From NCBI RefSeq assembly GCF_014644555.1, contig NZ_BMKX01000003.1, forward strand, positions 62,001 through 126,000: a stretch of DNA of 64,000 nt. Reading direction: 5' to 3'. Each line of letters starts with the position of its first letter. Position 1 is the stretch's first letter. This DNA comes from Glutamicibacter ardleyensis. GTDB lineage: Bacteria; Actinomycetota; Actinomycetes; Actinomycetales; Micrococcaceae. This document shows, one piece after another, positions 9,455 through 19,427 of this stretch. The notes below the pieces were generated by a model. It ran no database searches. It saw nothing but the letters and a program-made list of their open reading frames with translations, and was not told the origin of the DNA. The position numbers and the translations under genes were made by a program.

Positions 9455-10540
9455 TTACTTGCTCGGTGGGGTACGCAAGAACCCGGTGAACCGGCCAGCG
9501 GTTTGTCCGGCGTCCGGGGCCACAATAACTTCTTGTGAGGCCGGATAATTACTTTCGCCATCCACCACGGTCAACACGGCTTCGGGATCAACATTGCGCT
9601 TGATGACACCTAAGGCAATCGGACCCGCTTCGAAGTGCAGGCTCGTCGAGGTCAACTTTCCAACGGTGCGTTCGCCAAGCTTAATCTCCGAGCCCTCGGC
9701 TGGAAGAGTATGCATCGAACCATCTAGGTGCAAAAAGACCAGACGACGTGGCGGGTGTCCAATATTGTGCACCCGGGCAACGGTCTCTTGGCCCTTGTAA
9801 CAACCCTTGTCTAGGTGTACCGCGGTACGTAACCAATCCAGCTCGTGCGGAATGGTTTTGTCATCATTTTCAAAGCCGAAGCGTGGTTCCCACGCCGCGA
9901 TGCGAAGAGACTCCACGGCCATTGTTCCGGCAAGCTGTTCCTCGCCCACGGCCTGAGCCAGTCGATCAAGCTCAACAATATGCAAGAACCAAGGACGTTC
10001 CAGACCGGGGTGGTCCTCGCGTGAGTAGGCCCAGCCACCAGCGTTGACCTGTGGCCAAGGGTTACGCCACACCAGGTCATTACAGGTGGGAATCTCGCGC
10101 ACTGCACCGAGTACACCGTGGGTTTCGGAGAGATTCGTAATCTCTACACGCAACATGAACCGCATTGAATTAAGGAATTCACGCAGTGGCTCGGCACGGC
10201 CAAGCTCGGTAATGAGCAGTACCCGATCGGTGTCAATGAGCACCTTCATCTCATGCTCAATACGTCCCTGCACCGAGAGCAGCAGCGCCTGGCTAGATTC
10301 TCCGGGCTTCAGGTTGGTGATCGACTGGCTGCTGAGCGTGTTCAACCAGCTTTGGCGATCCTCACCGCGTAGCTCCAACACATCCAGGTGGCTTAGATCA
10401 GCAATGGCCTTGCCCGCAAAGAGGTCACGGGCTTCGCGGGTGGGAGCACCGTAGTGGGATGCCACACCGGCGTCTGCACCGGTACCTGCAATCGCTGACT
10501 GTCGGTCTAGGAGTACCGATCGGTACGAATTTTCGCTCAT
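9455..10540 (-). CDS. ygfZ: YgfZ/GcvT-type folate-binding protein
   Basis: YgfZ proteins bind tetrahydrofolate and help maturation or repair of some Fe-S enzymes. The diagnostic motif KGCYKGQE is at residues 245-252, including the essential Cys247. I start the protein at MSENSYRS (361 aa), because this ATG lies 2 nt after the TAA of the upstream nitrobindin-like gene, whereas a longer reading overlaps that gene without family support. The tight spacing points to translational coupling of the two genes. Confidence 0.92.
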   Translation of the reverse strand: MSENSYRSVLLDRQSAIAGTGADAGVASHYGAPTREARDLFAGKAIADLSHLDVLELRGEDRQSWLNTLSSQSITNLKPGESSQALLLSVQGRIEHEMKVLIDTDRVLLITELGRAEPLREFLNSMRFMLRVEITNLSETHGVLGAVREIPTCNDLVWRNPWPQVNAGGWAYSREDHPGLERPWFLHIVELDRLAQAVGEEQLAGTMAVESLRIAAWEPRFGFENDDKTIPHELDWLRTAVHLDKGCYKGQETVARVHNIGHPPRRLVFLHLDGSMHTLPAEGSEIKLGERTVGKLTSTSLHFEAGPIALGVIKRNVDPEAVLTVVDGESNYPASQEVIVAPDAGQTAGRFTGFLRTPPSK

Positions 10541-10542
10541 CT

Positions 10543-11157
10543 TTAGGATTCCATCGCTTCTGCAGTGACGCGCTTGAGGGCGGCCGAGGCATGTGCCTTC
10601 AGGTCGTTGTTGCCTAAGGAAACATCCCACCGCCAGAACAGGTTTCCGTTAACGAGTCCATACATTCGGGTGGACGAGGCATACTGTTTAGCATTTTTGC
10701 TACGCAGTAGCGCTTCGGTGGCCAGCTGGATACGCGGGCCATCAATGAGCCCGTAATAAAGTTCCGAGATTCCGCCAGGCTGCACAATATGCGCTTGGAT
10801 CTTAAATCCCTCTTTGGTGTGCAATTTCTGCACATCATCTGCCGAACGTAGTGCCGGGAAGATATCTCCGGGCGTCATTCCTGGACCGGCGTCGGCATCT
10901 TGCTGTTGGCGTTCTAACGCCCAAAAGCCGTTTTCCACGGACAGGATGCGTAGCTTGGTGCCATCGGCATCGGTCAGCCACGCTTCGCTACGGTATTCCA
11001 AATATGGTGCGCCAACGTCGCGGAAGGCGACATGTTGCCAGAAGTGCGGATCCGACTCTTCCCCTTCACCGAGGCGCCCGGTCCCTTCCCAGCTACCAAT
11101 AAGCCAAGCAAAGGGGACGAGTTCCGGCGTGAGATCCGTGGGAATATCAAAAGCCAT
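10543..11157 (-). CDS. Nitrobindin-like heme-binding beta-barrel protein (FABP family)
   Basis: This 204-aa protein has the family opening GSWEGTGRLG at residues 21-30 and a C-terminal LKAHASAALKRV, whose His (about 189) corresponds to the heme ligand seen in nitrobindins. Family members form a ten-stranded barrel that binds ferric heme and can isomerise peroxynitrite; I infer the same here. It is the first gene of a coupled pair with ygfZ. Confidence 0.85.
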   Translation of the reverse strand: MAFDIPTDLTPELVPFAWLIGSWEGTGRLGEGEESDPHFWQHVAFRDVGAPYLEYRSEAWLTDADGTKLRILSVENGFWALERQQQDADAGPGMTPGDIFPALRSADDVQKLHTKEGFKIQAHIVQPGGISELYYGLIDGPRIQLATEALLRSKNAKQYASSTRMYGLVNGNLFWRWDVSLGNNDLKAHASAALKRVTAEAMES

Positions 11158-11190
11158 TAAACTAGCTGCTCCTTAAAGCCTCGTTAAATG

Positions 11191-11224
11191 AAAATAGCGC
11201 ACACATTTTTGTGTGCGCTATTTT
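11191..11224 (-). terminator. Rho-independent terminator of the 39-aa gene
   Basis: A 14-bp perfect stem (AAAATAGCGCACAC pairing with its complement, 6-nt loop) with A/T-rich flanks begins at the stop codon of the leftward 39-aa gene and lies just upstream of the nitrobindin-like gene. Confidence 0.9.
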
Positions 11225-11343
11225 TACTTCTGCCCCTTGAAAAGACGCTTTACAACAAGTCCAGCGAATCCGGCCATGCCCAGACCTGCAACGGTCAGCA
11301 AGGCGAGGAAGAAAATTTCGAGTGCAAGGTAATTTTCATTCAT
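11224..11343 (-). CDS. 39-aa single-helix membrane protein
   Basis: This very short gene reads MNENYLALEIFFLALLTVAG, continuing as one hydrophobic helix and a basic tail VVKRLFKGQK, which implies an N-out/C-in membrane peptide. Support for reality comes from its own strong terminator starting at the TAA and a TAAGAT -10-like hexamer exactly 6 nt before the ATG, typical of leaderless actinobacterial transcription. I do not recognise a named family. Confidence 0.78.
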   Translation of the reverse strand: MNENYLALEIFFLALLTVAGLGMAGFAGLVVKRLFKGQK

Positions 11344-11413
11344 GCCTACATCTTAGCCCGAGCGCCTTGCCATTTCCGACACTCGTGACGAAGCAGGCAT
11401 CACATTTCTTCAA

Positions 11414-12148
11414 TTAGTTCAACAGGGCCATCGCATACCAGCTCAGTGCCCCGGCCAGCAGCAAGATTCCACAGGCTAGCGCGAGTACTCCTGAGATAGT
11501 GCGCACACTGCGCGAGGACAAAGCCAACGCGCGCAAGCTACCGACCAGCAGTCCTGAAAGAATTCCGATGCAAAGCGCCGGAGCCCAGTCCGGGCCAAAG
11601 GTCAACGCGCTAGCTAGCGCACCAAGGGCGCCACCAATAAGCGGTGCAAGGATAAAGGTGATGCGGTCAGGCCAGCGGGTAATCGCGATAGCTCCGGCAC
11701 CGAGCAACGCCAACAACGTGGTCAAGGTGGTCCCAAAGGCCCCCTCGGTAAGCCCAATCGCAGCCCACCCGGAACCTTGGGTCACAATGGCCAAACCGGT
11801 CACTCCAGAGACCACACCGGCTAGTCGTCCCTCGGAGGAAGCACCACGCAATACTTGCGTAATGAAAATTAATAGCACGCCGGCGGCAATGACCTCCACG
11901 CTATGTGAAGTTTGCGTGGCTCCGGGCATAAAAAGGGTCGCCGCGGTGGACGCTAACGCACAGATCGAGAGGATCACGCTCAGGGTCCACGGAGTCTCCG
12001 AACGTGTCATACGAGGCCAAGCGTAGGCAAAAATTAGTTGCACCACTACGGCGACAACTGCCATTGCAAAGTTCACCGAACTCCAAGCGGCAGCTCCAAG
12101 CAATAGGGCGGCCGCCAGCAGCCCACTGATCAGTACCTTGATTCGCAA
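11414..12148 (-). CDS. Polytopic membrane protein of unknown function
   Basis: This 244-aa protein has about eight hydrophobic segments separated by short loops, for example VLISGLLAAALLLGAAAW and ISGVLALACGILLLAGALSW. No transport or enzyme motif is visible. It is divergent from glnR across a 128-bp intergenic region and is not obviously in an operon. Function is unknown. Confidence 0.85.
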   Translation of the reverse strand: MRIKVLISGLLAAALLLGAAAWSSVNFAMAVVAVVVQLIFAYAWPRMTRSETPWTLSVILSICALASTAATLFMPGATQTSHSVEVIAAGVLLIFITQVLRGASSEGRLAGVVSGVTGLAIVTQGSGWAAIGLTEGAFGTTLTTLLALLGAGAIAITRWPDRITFILAPLIGGALGALASALTFGPDWAPALCIGILSGLLVGSLRALALSSRSVRTISGVLALACGILLLAGALSWYAMALLN

Positions 12149-12276
12149 ACCAAATTTCCCATCGGTAATAGTCGGGGCACTTGCATGTCCACATGCACGC
12201 TTTGAATGGTTCTTTCCTTATACTGTGACACGTAAAAACTAAATTTTTGTAACTATTTGGCAGGAGGAAGTCCGTC

Positions 12277-12933
12277 ATGGCGCACCTACTGCTCCTGAGC
12301 AATAATGCAGACACCGGCGCTCAGGTACTTCCGGCGTTAGAACTACTGCTTCACGAAGTTCGTTGCCTGCCTGCAAACTCCGAGGCTCTAAGTCAACTAG
12401 GTGAGAGCGAAGCGGTCATTCTTGATGCTCGCACCGACCTAGTCGCGTCCCGAACCTTGGCGCAAACCATACACTCTACAGCCAACCTGCCACTGCTTTT
12501 GGTCATTGGCGAGGGTGGCCTTGGAGTGTTGAACGCAGGATGGAACGTTTCGGATTTCATCATGCCCACCGCGGCACCCGGAGAACTCGAAACGCGTCTC
12601 AGGCTGATCCTTTCGGCGCAACCCGAAACCGTTGCTCCGAAGAACACTTCCGGATTAACCATCGATGAGCTTAGTTACACCGCTCGAATCGATCGCCGCA
12701 TACTGGATCTGACGTACAAAGAATTTGAGCTGCTCAAATATCTCTGGCAATTTCCTGGCCGAGTATTCACCCGTGAACAGCTACTACACGAGGTGTGGGG
12801 CTACGACTACTACGGAGGCACTCGAACCGTGGACGTTCACGTGCGTCGTTTACGCGCAAAGCTTGGTACCGATCACGAACAATTGATTGGCACCGTGCGA
12901 AATGTCGGCTACCGCTTCCACAGCGAAGTTTAA
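12277..12933 (+). CDS. glnR: GlnR-type orphan response regulator
   Basis: This is the OmpR-like regulator that controls nitrogen metabolism in Actinobacteria. The 218-aa protein starts with the characteristic LLLLSNNADTGAQVLPALEL and keeps an Asp at position 50 in VILDARTDL. It ends in a winged-helix DNA-binding domain: DLTYKEFELLKYLWQFPGRV, then TRTVDVHVRRLRAKLG and GTVRNVGYRF. The receiver lacks a full set of phosphorylation residues, as in known GlnR. It is shorter than Streptomyces GlnR, missing the acidic C-terminal tail. No kinase gene is adjacent. AGGAGGAAG forms a good ribosome-binding site. Confidence 0.85.
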   Translation: MAHLLLLSNNADTGAQVLPALELLLHEVRCLPANSEALSQLGESEAVILDARTDLVASRTLAQTIHSTANLPLLLVIGEGGLGVLNAGWNVSDFIMPTAAPGELETRLRLILSAQPETVAPKNTSGLTIDELSYTARIDRRILDLTYKEFELLKYLWQFPGRVFTREQLLHEVWGYDYYGGTRTVDVHVRRLRAKLGTDHEQLIGTVRNVGYRFHSEV

Positions 12934-12983
12934 GTTTGTTCCGCTACTAGTCCACGCGCGGATCATCGGGCTAAGGTGAAGGT

Positions 12984-13943
12984 ATGAGCGAACTGCCACA
13001 GACAACTTTGTCCATCCAAAAAACGCAAGGTGAACTGGAAGAACGCGACCTTTCCGACGTTCGCAAACTTGCCATCAGGGCGCAAGAATCCGATGGGAAT
13101 CCCCCGCTCAGCGACCAGACTCTGGTGGCTCTAGCCACGGAAGATTCCGCCGAATCGGTACTCAGCCTGCGCGCAGAACTCCAGCTAGAACCAGGGGAAA
13201 CTGCCTTGGTCGGCGTGCTTGTCGCGGTACGTGACACCACGTCAAATAGCTGGGTGGTAGAACTTGTGGTGCATCCAGAACACCGCGAGCAAGGAATTGG
13301 TTCAGCGTTGCTTGAACGCCTAGGCGAAGACCTTGAATTGAGCAGCATTCAGGCTTGGGCTCATGGTGGACATCCAGCAGCTAAAAAGTTAGCAGCCGGC
13401 ATCGGCCTTGCCACCGTGCGCGAGCTTTACAAGTTACGTCGTGATGATTCCGAAGCTTTAGAAGTTCCCGAACTCAAACAACGCAGCACGGTGCGTACCT
13501 TCCGCGTGGGCGAGGACGAGCCTGCCTGGTTGGCAGCAAATAGCGCCTCCTTCGCGCATCACCCGGAACAGGGCTCGCTGACCTTGACGGATCTAGATTC
13601 ACGCATGGCCGAGGACTGGTTTGACCCTACGGGCTTCTTCTTGGCTTTTGATGCAGAAGAACAGTTGGTCGCCTACCACTGGACCAAGATCCATCCAGCA
13701 ACAGCCGACGAGGTTCGCCCGATGGGCGAGGTATATGTCGTCGGTGTGATTCCCGAGGCACAAGGCTTGGGTCTGGGCCGAATCTTGACGGCTATGGGTG
13801 TGAACTACCTGCTGGAGCTCGGCGTTGGCTCGGTACTGCTGTACGTAGACGCAGATAATGAGCCTGCGGTAAACCTGTACCGGTCATTGGGCTTCACACT
13901 TTGGGACACCGACATCATGTACGGCCCACAGCCGATAGAATAA
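12984..13943 (+). CDS. mshD: Mycothiol synthase
   Basis: MshD acetylates Cys-GlcN-Ins with acetyl-CoA, the last step of mycothiol synthesis. The 319-aa protein has two tandem GNAT domains, each with a CoA-binding loop: VHPEHREQGIGSALLERL in the first half and VIPEAQGLGLGRILTAMG in the second. The C-terminal NEPAVNLYRSLGFTLWDTDI is typical of the family. A TAAGGT hexamer 6 nt ahead of the ATG suggests a leaderless transcript. Location after glnR agrees with other actinobacterial chromosomes. Confidence 0.93.
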   Translation: MSELPQTTLSIQKTQGELEERDLSDVRKLAIRAQESDGNPPLSDQTLVALATEDSAESVLSLRAELQLEPGETALVGVLVAVRDTTSNSWVVELVVHPEHREQGIGSALLERLGEDLELSSIQAWAHGGHPAAKKLAAGIGLATVRELYKLRRDDSEALEVPELKQRSTVRTFRVGEDEPAWLAANSASFAHHPEQGSLTLTDLDSRMAEDWFDPTGFFLAFDAEEQLVAYHWTKIHPATADEVRPMGEVYVVGVIPEAQGLGLGRILTAMGVNYLLELGVGSVLLYVDADNEPAVNLYRSLGFTLWDTDIMYGPQPIE

Positions 13944-14028
13944 TAGTGCCCCAGCGATAAACCAGTTTTTGAACGGTGCGTTGAGGTGCAATGAGGTTTC
14001 CACTTGCAGAAAGAAGCGAGTTAAGTAG

Positions 14029-16245
14029 ATGACTACCACCCCGAAACAGCCGGCATCACAACTTCGTGATGTGCCAGCATCCAAGATGAATGAGGACCGC
14101 ATTGAGCCGGCGATAAAATCGCCCGTGCGGCACCCCGAGGGTGATTTTAACAATGAACGCTTCTTGGACCGCGAACTATCTTGGTTGCACTTCAACGCGC
14201 GAGTCCTAGAACTCGCCGAAGACGCCAGCCTGCCGCTGCTTGAACGAGTCAATTTTCTCTCAATCTTCGGTTCAAATCTGGACGAATTTTTCATGGTGCG
14301 TGTGGCCGGGCTCAAACGCCGTATTGCCACAGGCATGGCAGTTCCCGCAGCCAACAGCATGAACCCGGTAGACCAGCTTGAACTGCTGCTCAATTCAGCT
14401 CATGAACTGCAGACCCGACATGCGATGGTTTTTGCCGACCAGGTACGTCCGGCATTAGCCGAAGAAGGCATTCGCATTACTCGTTGGGACGAGCTAGGCG
14501 ATACCGAACGCGAAACACTCTCCGCATGGTTCGTCTCCCAGGTGTTCCCGGTACTCACCCCGCTCGCCGTGGATCCTGCCCACCCGTTCCCGTACATCTC
14601 GGGGCTATCGCTGAACCTTGCAGTGGTAGTGCGCAATCCACTGACCGGCAAGGAACTGTTTGCCCGTCTGAAGGTGCCGGACACCATTGCCAGGCTAGTA
14701 GGCATCGATGGTGTCAAAGCCGCTCACTCCTCCCAACGCACCGCACGCTTCATCCCGCTTGAAGCACTCATCGCGGTGCACTTGGATCTGTTGTTCCCAG
14801 GTATGGAAATCGTGGAGCATCATTTCTTCCGGGTGACCCGTAACGAGGACCTAGAGGTTGAAGAAGACGATGCAGAAAATCTTCTCCAGGCTTTGGAGAA
14901 GGAACTGTTGCGCCGCCGCTTTGGCCCACCGGTTCGTTTGGAAGTCGTCGATGATGTTAATCCGCAGATCCTCGAACTGTTGGTGCGCGAACTAAATATC
15001 GAAGACGACGAGGTCTTTAGACTTCCCGCTCCACTGGACTTACGTGGGCTCGGTGTTATCGCATCCTTGGACCGGACCGAACTGCACTACACCAAGCATG
15101 TTGGCCATACCTCCCGATTCCTCAACGAATCGGAAACCGCGAAGGCCGCCAACGTTTTTGGTGCGGTCCGCCGGCGCGACATTCTGTTGCACCACCCCTA
15201 CGATTCCTTCTCCACCTCGGTGCAGGCCTTCTTGGAGCAAGCAGCCGCTGATCCTAAGGTCATGGCGATCAAGCAGACCCTGTACCGCACCAGTGGAGAC
15301 TCCCCCATTGTTGACGCATTGATTGACGCTGCGGAGGCTGGCAAACAGGTCCTGGCCCTGGTGGAAATTAAGGCCCGCTTTGATGAGCAGGCAAATATCA
15401 GTTGGGCCCGCAAACTGGAGCAAGCCGGAGTGCACGTGGTCTACGGGATTGTGGGCCTAAAAACTCATTCCAAGCTTTCCTTGGTGGTTCGTAAGGAAGG
15501 CGACAAGCTACGTCGCTACTGCCATATCGGCACCGGTAACTACCACCCACGCACGGCCCGCTATTACGAGGACTTCGGCTTACTGACCTGTGATGAAGCC
15601 GTAGGCGAAGACGTTTCAAGACTCTTCAATCAGCTCTCGGGTTACGCCCCGCGCTCCACCTATCACCGGTTGCTGGTGGCCCCACGCACTGTACGTACCG
15701 GGCTACTTGAATTGATTGAAAAAGAAATCAGCAGTGCCGCCGAGGGGAAAGATGCCTCGGTCTACATCAAGGTCAACTCGATGGTTGATGAAGCCATTAT
15801 TGACGCGCTGTACCGAGCCAGCCAGGCCGGGGTTAAAGTCAATGTGATCGTGCGCGGTATTTGTGCGTTGCGCCCAGGTCTTCCAGGCTTGAGCGAGAAC
15901 ATCGAGGTTCGTTCGATCCTCGGCAGATTCTTGGAACACAGCCGAGTATTCGTCTTTGCTAATTCCGGAGACCCCTTGGTCTATATCGGCAGCGCCGACA
16001 TGATGCATCGAAACCTGGATCGTCGAGTGGAAGCATTGGTTTCACTCCGCGATCAGGAAGACATCGATACCATGACGGGACTGATGAAGCGTTATATGGA
16101 TGACTCCACCATGAGCTGGCATTTGGGACCCGACGGGGCCTGGACCCGACATCATCGTGATGCCGATGGAAACCCGCTGACGGATATCCAATTTTGGCTC
16201 ATGGAAGAACATGCCCGACGTCGAATGAGCGGGCTGCACAACTAG
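14029..16245 (+). CDS. ppk: Polyphosphate kinase
   Basis: This 738-aa PPK1 makes polyphosphate from ATP reversibly. The N-terminal domain has [18 protein letters not shown], followed by the head domain and two phospholipase-D-like catalytic domains. H480 in [16 protein letters not shown] is the expected phospho-histidine and a second His lies in [11 protein letters not shown]. The [20 protein letters not shown] region is typical of PPK1. The downstream Nudix gene begins on the last base of this stop codon, so the two are translationally coupled. Confidence 0.97.
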   Translation: MTTTPKQPASQLRDVPASKMNEDRIEPAIKSPVRHPEGDFNNERFLDRELSWLHFNARVLELAEDASLPLLERVNFLSIFGSNLDEFFMVRVAGLKRRIATGMAVPAANSMNPVDQLELLLNSAHELQTRHAMVFADQVRPALAEEGIRITRWDELGDTERETLSAWFVSQVFPVLTPLAVDPAHPFPYISGLSLNLAVVVRNPLTGKELFARLKVPDTIARLVGIDGVKAAHSSQRTARFIPLEALIAVHLDLLFPGMEIVEHHFFRVTRNEDLEVEEDDAENLLQALEKELLRRRFGPPVRLEVVDDVNPQILELLVRELNIEDDEVFRLPAPLDLRGLGVIASLDRTELHYTKHVGHTSRFLNESETAKAANVFGAVRRRDILLHHPYDSFSTSVQAFLEQAAADPKVMAIKQTLYRTSGDSPIVDALIDAAEAGKQVLALVEIKARFDEQANISWARKLEQAGVHVVYGIVGLKTHSKLSLVVRKEGDKLRRYCHIGTGNYHPRTARYYEDFGLLTCDEAVGEDVSRLFNQLSGYAPRSTYHRLLVAPRTVRTGLLELIEKEISSAAEGKDASVYIKVNSMVDEAIIDALYRASQAGVKVNVIVRGICALRPGLPGLSENIEVRSILGRFLEHSRVFVFANSGDPLVYIGSADMMHRNLDRRVEALVSLRDQEDIDTMTGLMKRYMDDSTMSWHLGPDGAWTRHHRDADGNPLTDIQFWLMEEHARRRMSGLHN

Positions 16246-17246
16246 TGACCAGTACTCCAGACTCCCGCTTGGTGCTTTGTTCACTGCAACGTTCCAGCGA
16301 TGCCGAAGAGATCCGACTCGGCGAATTTGAGGTAATTGCGGCCGGGGCGATCCCTTGGCGAATTGAACATGGACAATTGCAGGTGTTGCTCATCCACCGT
16401 CCGCGCTATGACGATTGGTCTTGGCCCAAGGGCAAGCTTGACGCCGGAGAATCAATCCCCGAATGCGCGATTCGGGAGGTCCGCGAGGAAGTCGGGCTGA
16501 ATATCACCCTGGGACTGCCGCTAGCGGCCACCGCATACACGGTCAAAAACAAAACGAAGGTTGTCTACTATTGGGCGGCACAGGTTGGTGCTGGAATCAT
16601 TGAGCAACCCGACGGGAGCGAATGTGATCAGTCGCTCTGGGTCCAGGCAGAACAGGCTCGGGAGCAATTAACTAACCCCTCGGATATCGCTCCGCTCGAT
16701 GACCTGATCAAGGCACATGCCCATCAGCGTTTAGAAAGCATGCCTCTGATCATCGTGCGTCATGCCAAAGCGAAGCCGCGCGGCAAATGGACTCGTGCTG
16801 AGGGGGAACGTCCGTTAGCTGCTACCGGCAGACGGCAGGCGCTCGCGGTGGCCCGGATGCTCGAAGCTTGGCGTCCATCACATGTCGCTTCTTCCCCCTG
16901 GATTCGTTGTGTCCAAACGGTGACCCCCTACGTGTCCCTGCACGAGATCAAACTGAAAACCATCAACGCGATCACCGAGCACGCGGCCAATCGAAAACCA
17001 GAGAAGGCCACCCGCGCCCTTGAGAAGCTCGTTGCCAAGACACGCTCTCAGGTGGTGTGCATGCATCGCCCGGTGCTTCCGTTAGTCATTGCAGTATTGC
17101 GTTCTAAGCTTCCGGCGAAGGCCGCCGCGGTGCTGCCGAGCAGTGATCCATTCTTAGAACCGGGCGGAGTTATTGTCGCCCATCAGGTGCCCGGATCCAA
17201 ACATAAGTTCGTTTCGGTGGAGATCCACGCGCCTTATCACGACTAA
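16245..17246 (+). CDS. Nudix hydrolase-histidine phosphatase fusion (MutT1-like)
   Basis: The N-terminal Nudix domain carries the full box from GKLDAGESIPECAIREV through REEVGL. The C-terminal half is a histidine-phosphatase domain starting LIIVRHAKAKPRGKW. The two-domain layout matches mycobacterial MutT1, which hydrolyses 8-oxo-(d)GTP and diadenosine polyphosphates. I choose the GTG that overlaps the ppk TAG (333 aa) over an upstream ATG lying 51 bp inside ppk. The pairing with polyphosphate kinase suggests a link between nucleotide-pool cleaning and phosphate metabolism, which is inference. Confidence 0.88.
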   Translation: MTSTPDSRLVLCSLQRSSDAEEIRLGEFEVIAAGAIPWRIEHGQLQVLLIHRPRYDDWSWPKGKLDAGESIPECAIREVREEVGLNITLGLPLAATAYTVKNKTKVVYYWAAQVGAGIIEQPDGSECDQSLWVQAEQAREQLTNPSDIAPLDDLIKAHAHQRLESMPLIIVRHAKAKPRGKWTRAEGERPLAATGRRQALAVARMLEAWRPSHVASSPWIRCVQTVTPYVSLHEIKLKTINAITEHAANRKPEKATRALEKLVAKTRSQVVCMHRPVLPLVIAVLRSKLPAKAAAVLPSSDPFLEPGGVIVAHQVPGSKHKFVSVEIHAPYHD

Positions 17247-17327
17247 CCGCTGGACACGCGTTGCATCTACCCTTAAAAGCGACTATGACTAGAGGTGAGA
17301 GAAGTCACGTCCAAGGAGGCTAATGCC

Positions 17328-17657
17328 ATGTCCGCTCATCAGCCAGAGCAGCCGGTTCAGAAGATTGTGCATCAAGGGTTGCGTCTGGATCATGACGAGA
17401 GTCGCCAGCGCTACAGCCTTTGGCATGGTTCGACCTTCATCGGTTTTATTGGTTATCAGCGCGAAGATCAGCTGGTGACCTTGCAACACACGATCGTGAA
17501 TGAGGAATTCGGCAAGCGTGGTTACGCTCGTGCGCTGGTGACCATGGTGCTAGATAAGTTACGTGCCGAGGGAGCAAAAATCGTTCCGGAGTGCAGCTAC
17601 GTGCAGGACTATTTGAACCGCTACCCGGAATACCACGACATGGTTGCCACACAATAG
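17328..17657 (+). CDS. YjdJ-type N-acetyltransferase-like protein (GNAT fold)
   Basis: This 109-aa protein contains a compact GNAT core: LQHTIVNEEFGKRGYARALV holds the acetyl-CoA loop and IVPECSYVQDYLNRYPEY is the hallmark of the short YJDJ subfamily. The start is the ATG after AAGGAGG; an upstream in-frame start would add 11 residues that include the ribosome-binding site. Substrate is unknown. Confidence 0.88.
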   Translation: MSAHQPEQPVQKIVHQGLRLDHDESRQRYSLWHGSTFIGFIGYQREDQLVTLQHTIVNEEFGKRGYARALVTMVLDKLRAEGAKIVPECSYVQDYLNRYPEYHDMVATQ

Positions 17658-17721
17658 CTAGCGAAGTCTCACATTTCGCCTGTAGCTCTCGCGCGAGCTT
17701 CCGCGCTACAGCTACGATGTA

Positions 17722-18537
17722 ATGGTGACTTCCCAGAACATCGAGACCCCATACGAAGATCTGTTGCGCGACGTGCTGGAAAACGGCACCGCAAAAGAGG
17801 ACCGCACCGGCACCGGCACACTTTCGGTGTTTGGTCGTCAGCTCCGCTTTGATCTGAGCGAATCTTTCCCCCTGATCACCACTAAGCGGGTGCATTTCAA
17901 ATCTGTCGCCGCGGAACTGCTGTGGTTTTTGCGTGGCGAATCGAATGTGAAGTGGTTGCAGGATCAAGGCGTGCGCATTTGGAACGAGTGGGCCGATGCA
18001 GACGGCGAGCTCGGTCCGGTTTATGGTGTGCAATGGCGTAGCTGGCCCACCCCGGACGGTTCGCACATTGACCAGATTTCCGAGGTCATGGAATCCCTGC
18101 GCAGCAATCCGGAATCTCGTCGTCATATCGTTTCGGCATGGAATGTCTCGGAAATTAAGCACATGGCGCTGCCTCCGTGCCACGTGTTCTTCCAATTTTA
18201 TGTCGCCGATGGAAAACTCTCCTGCCAGCTTTATCAGCGTAGCGCTGACATGTTCCTCGGAGTCCCCTTTAATATTGCCTCCTACGCGCTGCTGACCAAG
18301 ATGGTCGCCGCACAGCTTGATTTGGAACCGGGCGAATTCATCTGGACCGGTGGAGACACACACATCTACACCAACCATTTGGACCAGGTTCGTGAACAGC
18401 TCAGCCGCGATCCGTATCCGTACCCAACGCTGGAATTCGCGTCCAAACCACAGTCGCTTTTTGACTACACGCTCGAAGACTTTGTGCTCAAGGATTACCA
18501 GCATCACCCAACGATCAAGGGGAGCGTTGCGGTATGA
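17722..18537 (+). CDS. thyA: Thymidylate synthase
   Basis: ThyA methylates dUMP to dTMP using methylene-tetrahydrofolate. The 271-aa protein has the nucleophile Cys153 in [30 protein letters not shown]-type phosphate and folate residues (here [17 protein letters not shown]), and R/N residues of the dUMP site. There is no clear ribosome-binding site; a TACGAT hexamer lies 6 nt before a GTG one codon downstream of the ATG, so translation may begin leaderless at that GTG (17725). It overlaps folA by 4 bp. Confidence 0.97.
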   Translation: MVTSQNIETPYEDLLRDVLENGTAKEDRTGTGTLSVFGRQLRFDLSESFPLITTKRVHFKSVAAELLWFLRGESNVKWLQDQGVRIWNEWADADGELGPVYGVQWRSWPTPDGSHIDQISEVMESLRSNPESRRHIVSAWNVSEIKHMALPPCHVFFQFYVADGKLSCQLYQRSADMFLGVPFNIASYALLTKMVAAQLDLEPGEFIWTGGDTHIYTNHLDQVREQLSRDPYPYPTLEFASKPQSLFDYTLEDFVLKDYQHHPTIKGSVAV

Positions 18538-19082
18538 GTTCACGCCACGCCAAAGAATCTCAGAGCCTCATAGGTGCCATTTGGGCGCAGGGCGCCAACG
18601 GCATTATTGGTGCTGACGGCACGATGCCCTGGCATGTGCCAGAAGATCTCGCGCATTTTAAACGAGTCACAGCCGGTCATCCGGTGGTGATGGGTCGCAA
18701 TACCTGGAACTCTTTCCCGGAGAAATATCGGCCGCTACCGAACCGAAGTAATATCGTGGTGACCTCCGGTGACCACGAGCAGCTACGCACCGCCGGCGCA
18801 CTTCCTGTCGGCTCGGTAGACGAAGCCTTAGCTCTTGCTAAACAAAGCGAAGGCAGCGAAGAAATTTGGATTATCGGCGGAGGCAAGCTCTACGCCGCCA
18901 CCCTGGATTTGTTGGACATCGCCGTGATTACACGGCTGAACCTCAATCCCACCGGGGATACCAAAGCCCCCACATTGACTAAAGACTTTGTCCTGTCCTC
19001 AGCCGACCCGGCTGAGCAATGGCACAGTTCAAAAAGCGGAACCGAATACCGCTTCGAATCCTGGATCCGTGAAAAGGACTAA
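18534..19082 (+). CDS. folA: Dihydrofolate reductase
   Basis: FolA reduces the dihydrofolate made by ThyA. The 182-aa protein has [20 protein letters not shown] with the substrate-binding region, [13 protein letters not shown] for NADPH, and [10 protein letters not shown]. The usual catalytic acid appears as the Glu in [10 protein letters not shown]. The start overlaps the thyA stop (ATGA), so the two activities are translationally coupled. Confidence 0.96.
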   Translation: MSSRHAKESQSLIGAIWAQGANGIIGADGTMPWHVPEDLAHFKRVTAGHPVVMGRNTWNSFPEKYRPLPNRSNIVVTSGDHEQLRTAGALPVGSVDEALALAKQSEGSEEIWIIGGGKLYAATLDLLDIAVITRLNLNPTGDTKAPTLTKDFVLSSADPAEQWHSSKSGTEYRFESWIREKD

Positions 19083-19087
19083 CCTAC

Positions 19088-19315
19088 GTGAAAAAATACT
19101 TGAGCGAGCTCAAACAACACTCTGACGCCCTGTTTATCCTCGGATACATGCTGTTCCCGTTGCTCGCCCTTGTGGTAGCGGTGCTGGGATTCTTCATGGT
19201 GCTCGACGGCGCTAAGATCTTCGGCCTCATCTTGTTGTTGGTTCCCACCCAACTATTTATCTTTGCCGCAATGTGGGCGATCAAAAATCGCAAACTGTTG
19301 CTAGAGGAGAAGTAA
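19088..19315 (+). CDS. Small two-helix membrane protein
   Basis: This 75-aa protein starts at a GTG 5 nt after folA and has two hydrophobic helices (ILGYMLFPLLALVVAVLGFF and IFGLILLLVPTQLFIFAAMW). The tight spacing places it in the thyA-folA operon, and a terminator-like hairpin follows. I do not recognise a family or function. Confidence 0.8.
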   Translation: MKKYLSELKQHSDALFILGYMLFPLLALVVAVLGFFMVLDGAKIFGLILLLVPTQLFIFAAMWAIKNRKLLLEEK

Positions 19316-19331
19316 AGCTTCTGCTTACTCA

Positions 19332-19368
19332 AATCACACTCGAACCCTGCTGGGGCTCGGGTGTGATT
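19332..19368 (+). terminator. Terminator of the thyA-folA operon
   Basis: AATCACAC pairs with GTGTGATT and the stem continues through CGA/TCG and CCC/GGG around a TGCTG loop; CTGCTTTA follows. Confidence 0.75.
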
Positions 19369-19427
19369 CTGCTTTAACTGCTGTAACGAACCGAGCCGGT
19401 TGCCGTGAAGCGTCCTAACATGGAGAT

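Noticed and set aside
17446-18543. 365-codon leftward open frame opposite thyA
   Set aside because: Entirely antisense to thymidylate synthase and the GNAT gene; no independent support.
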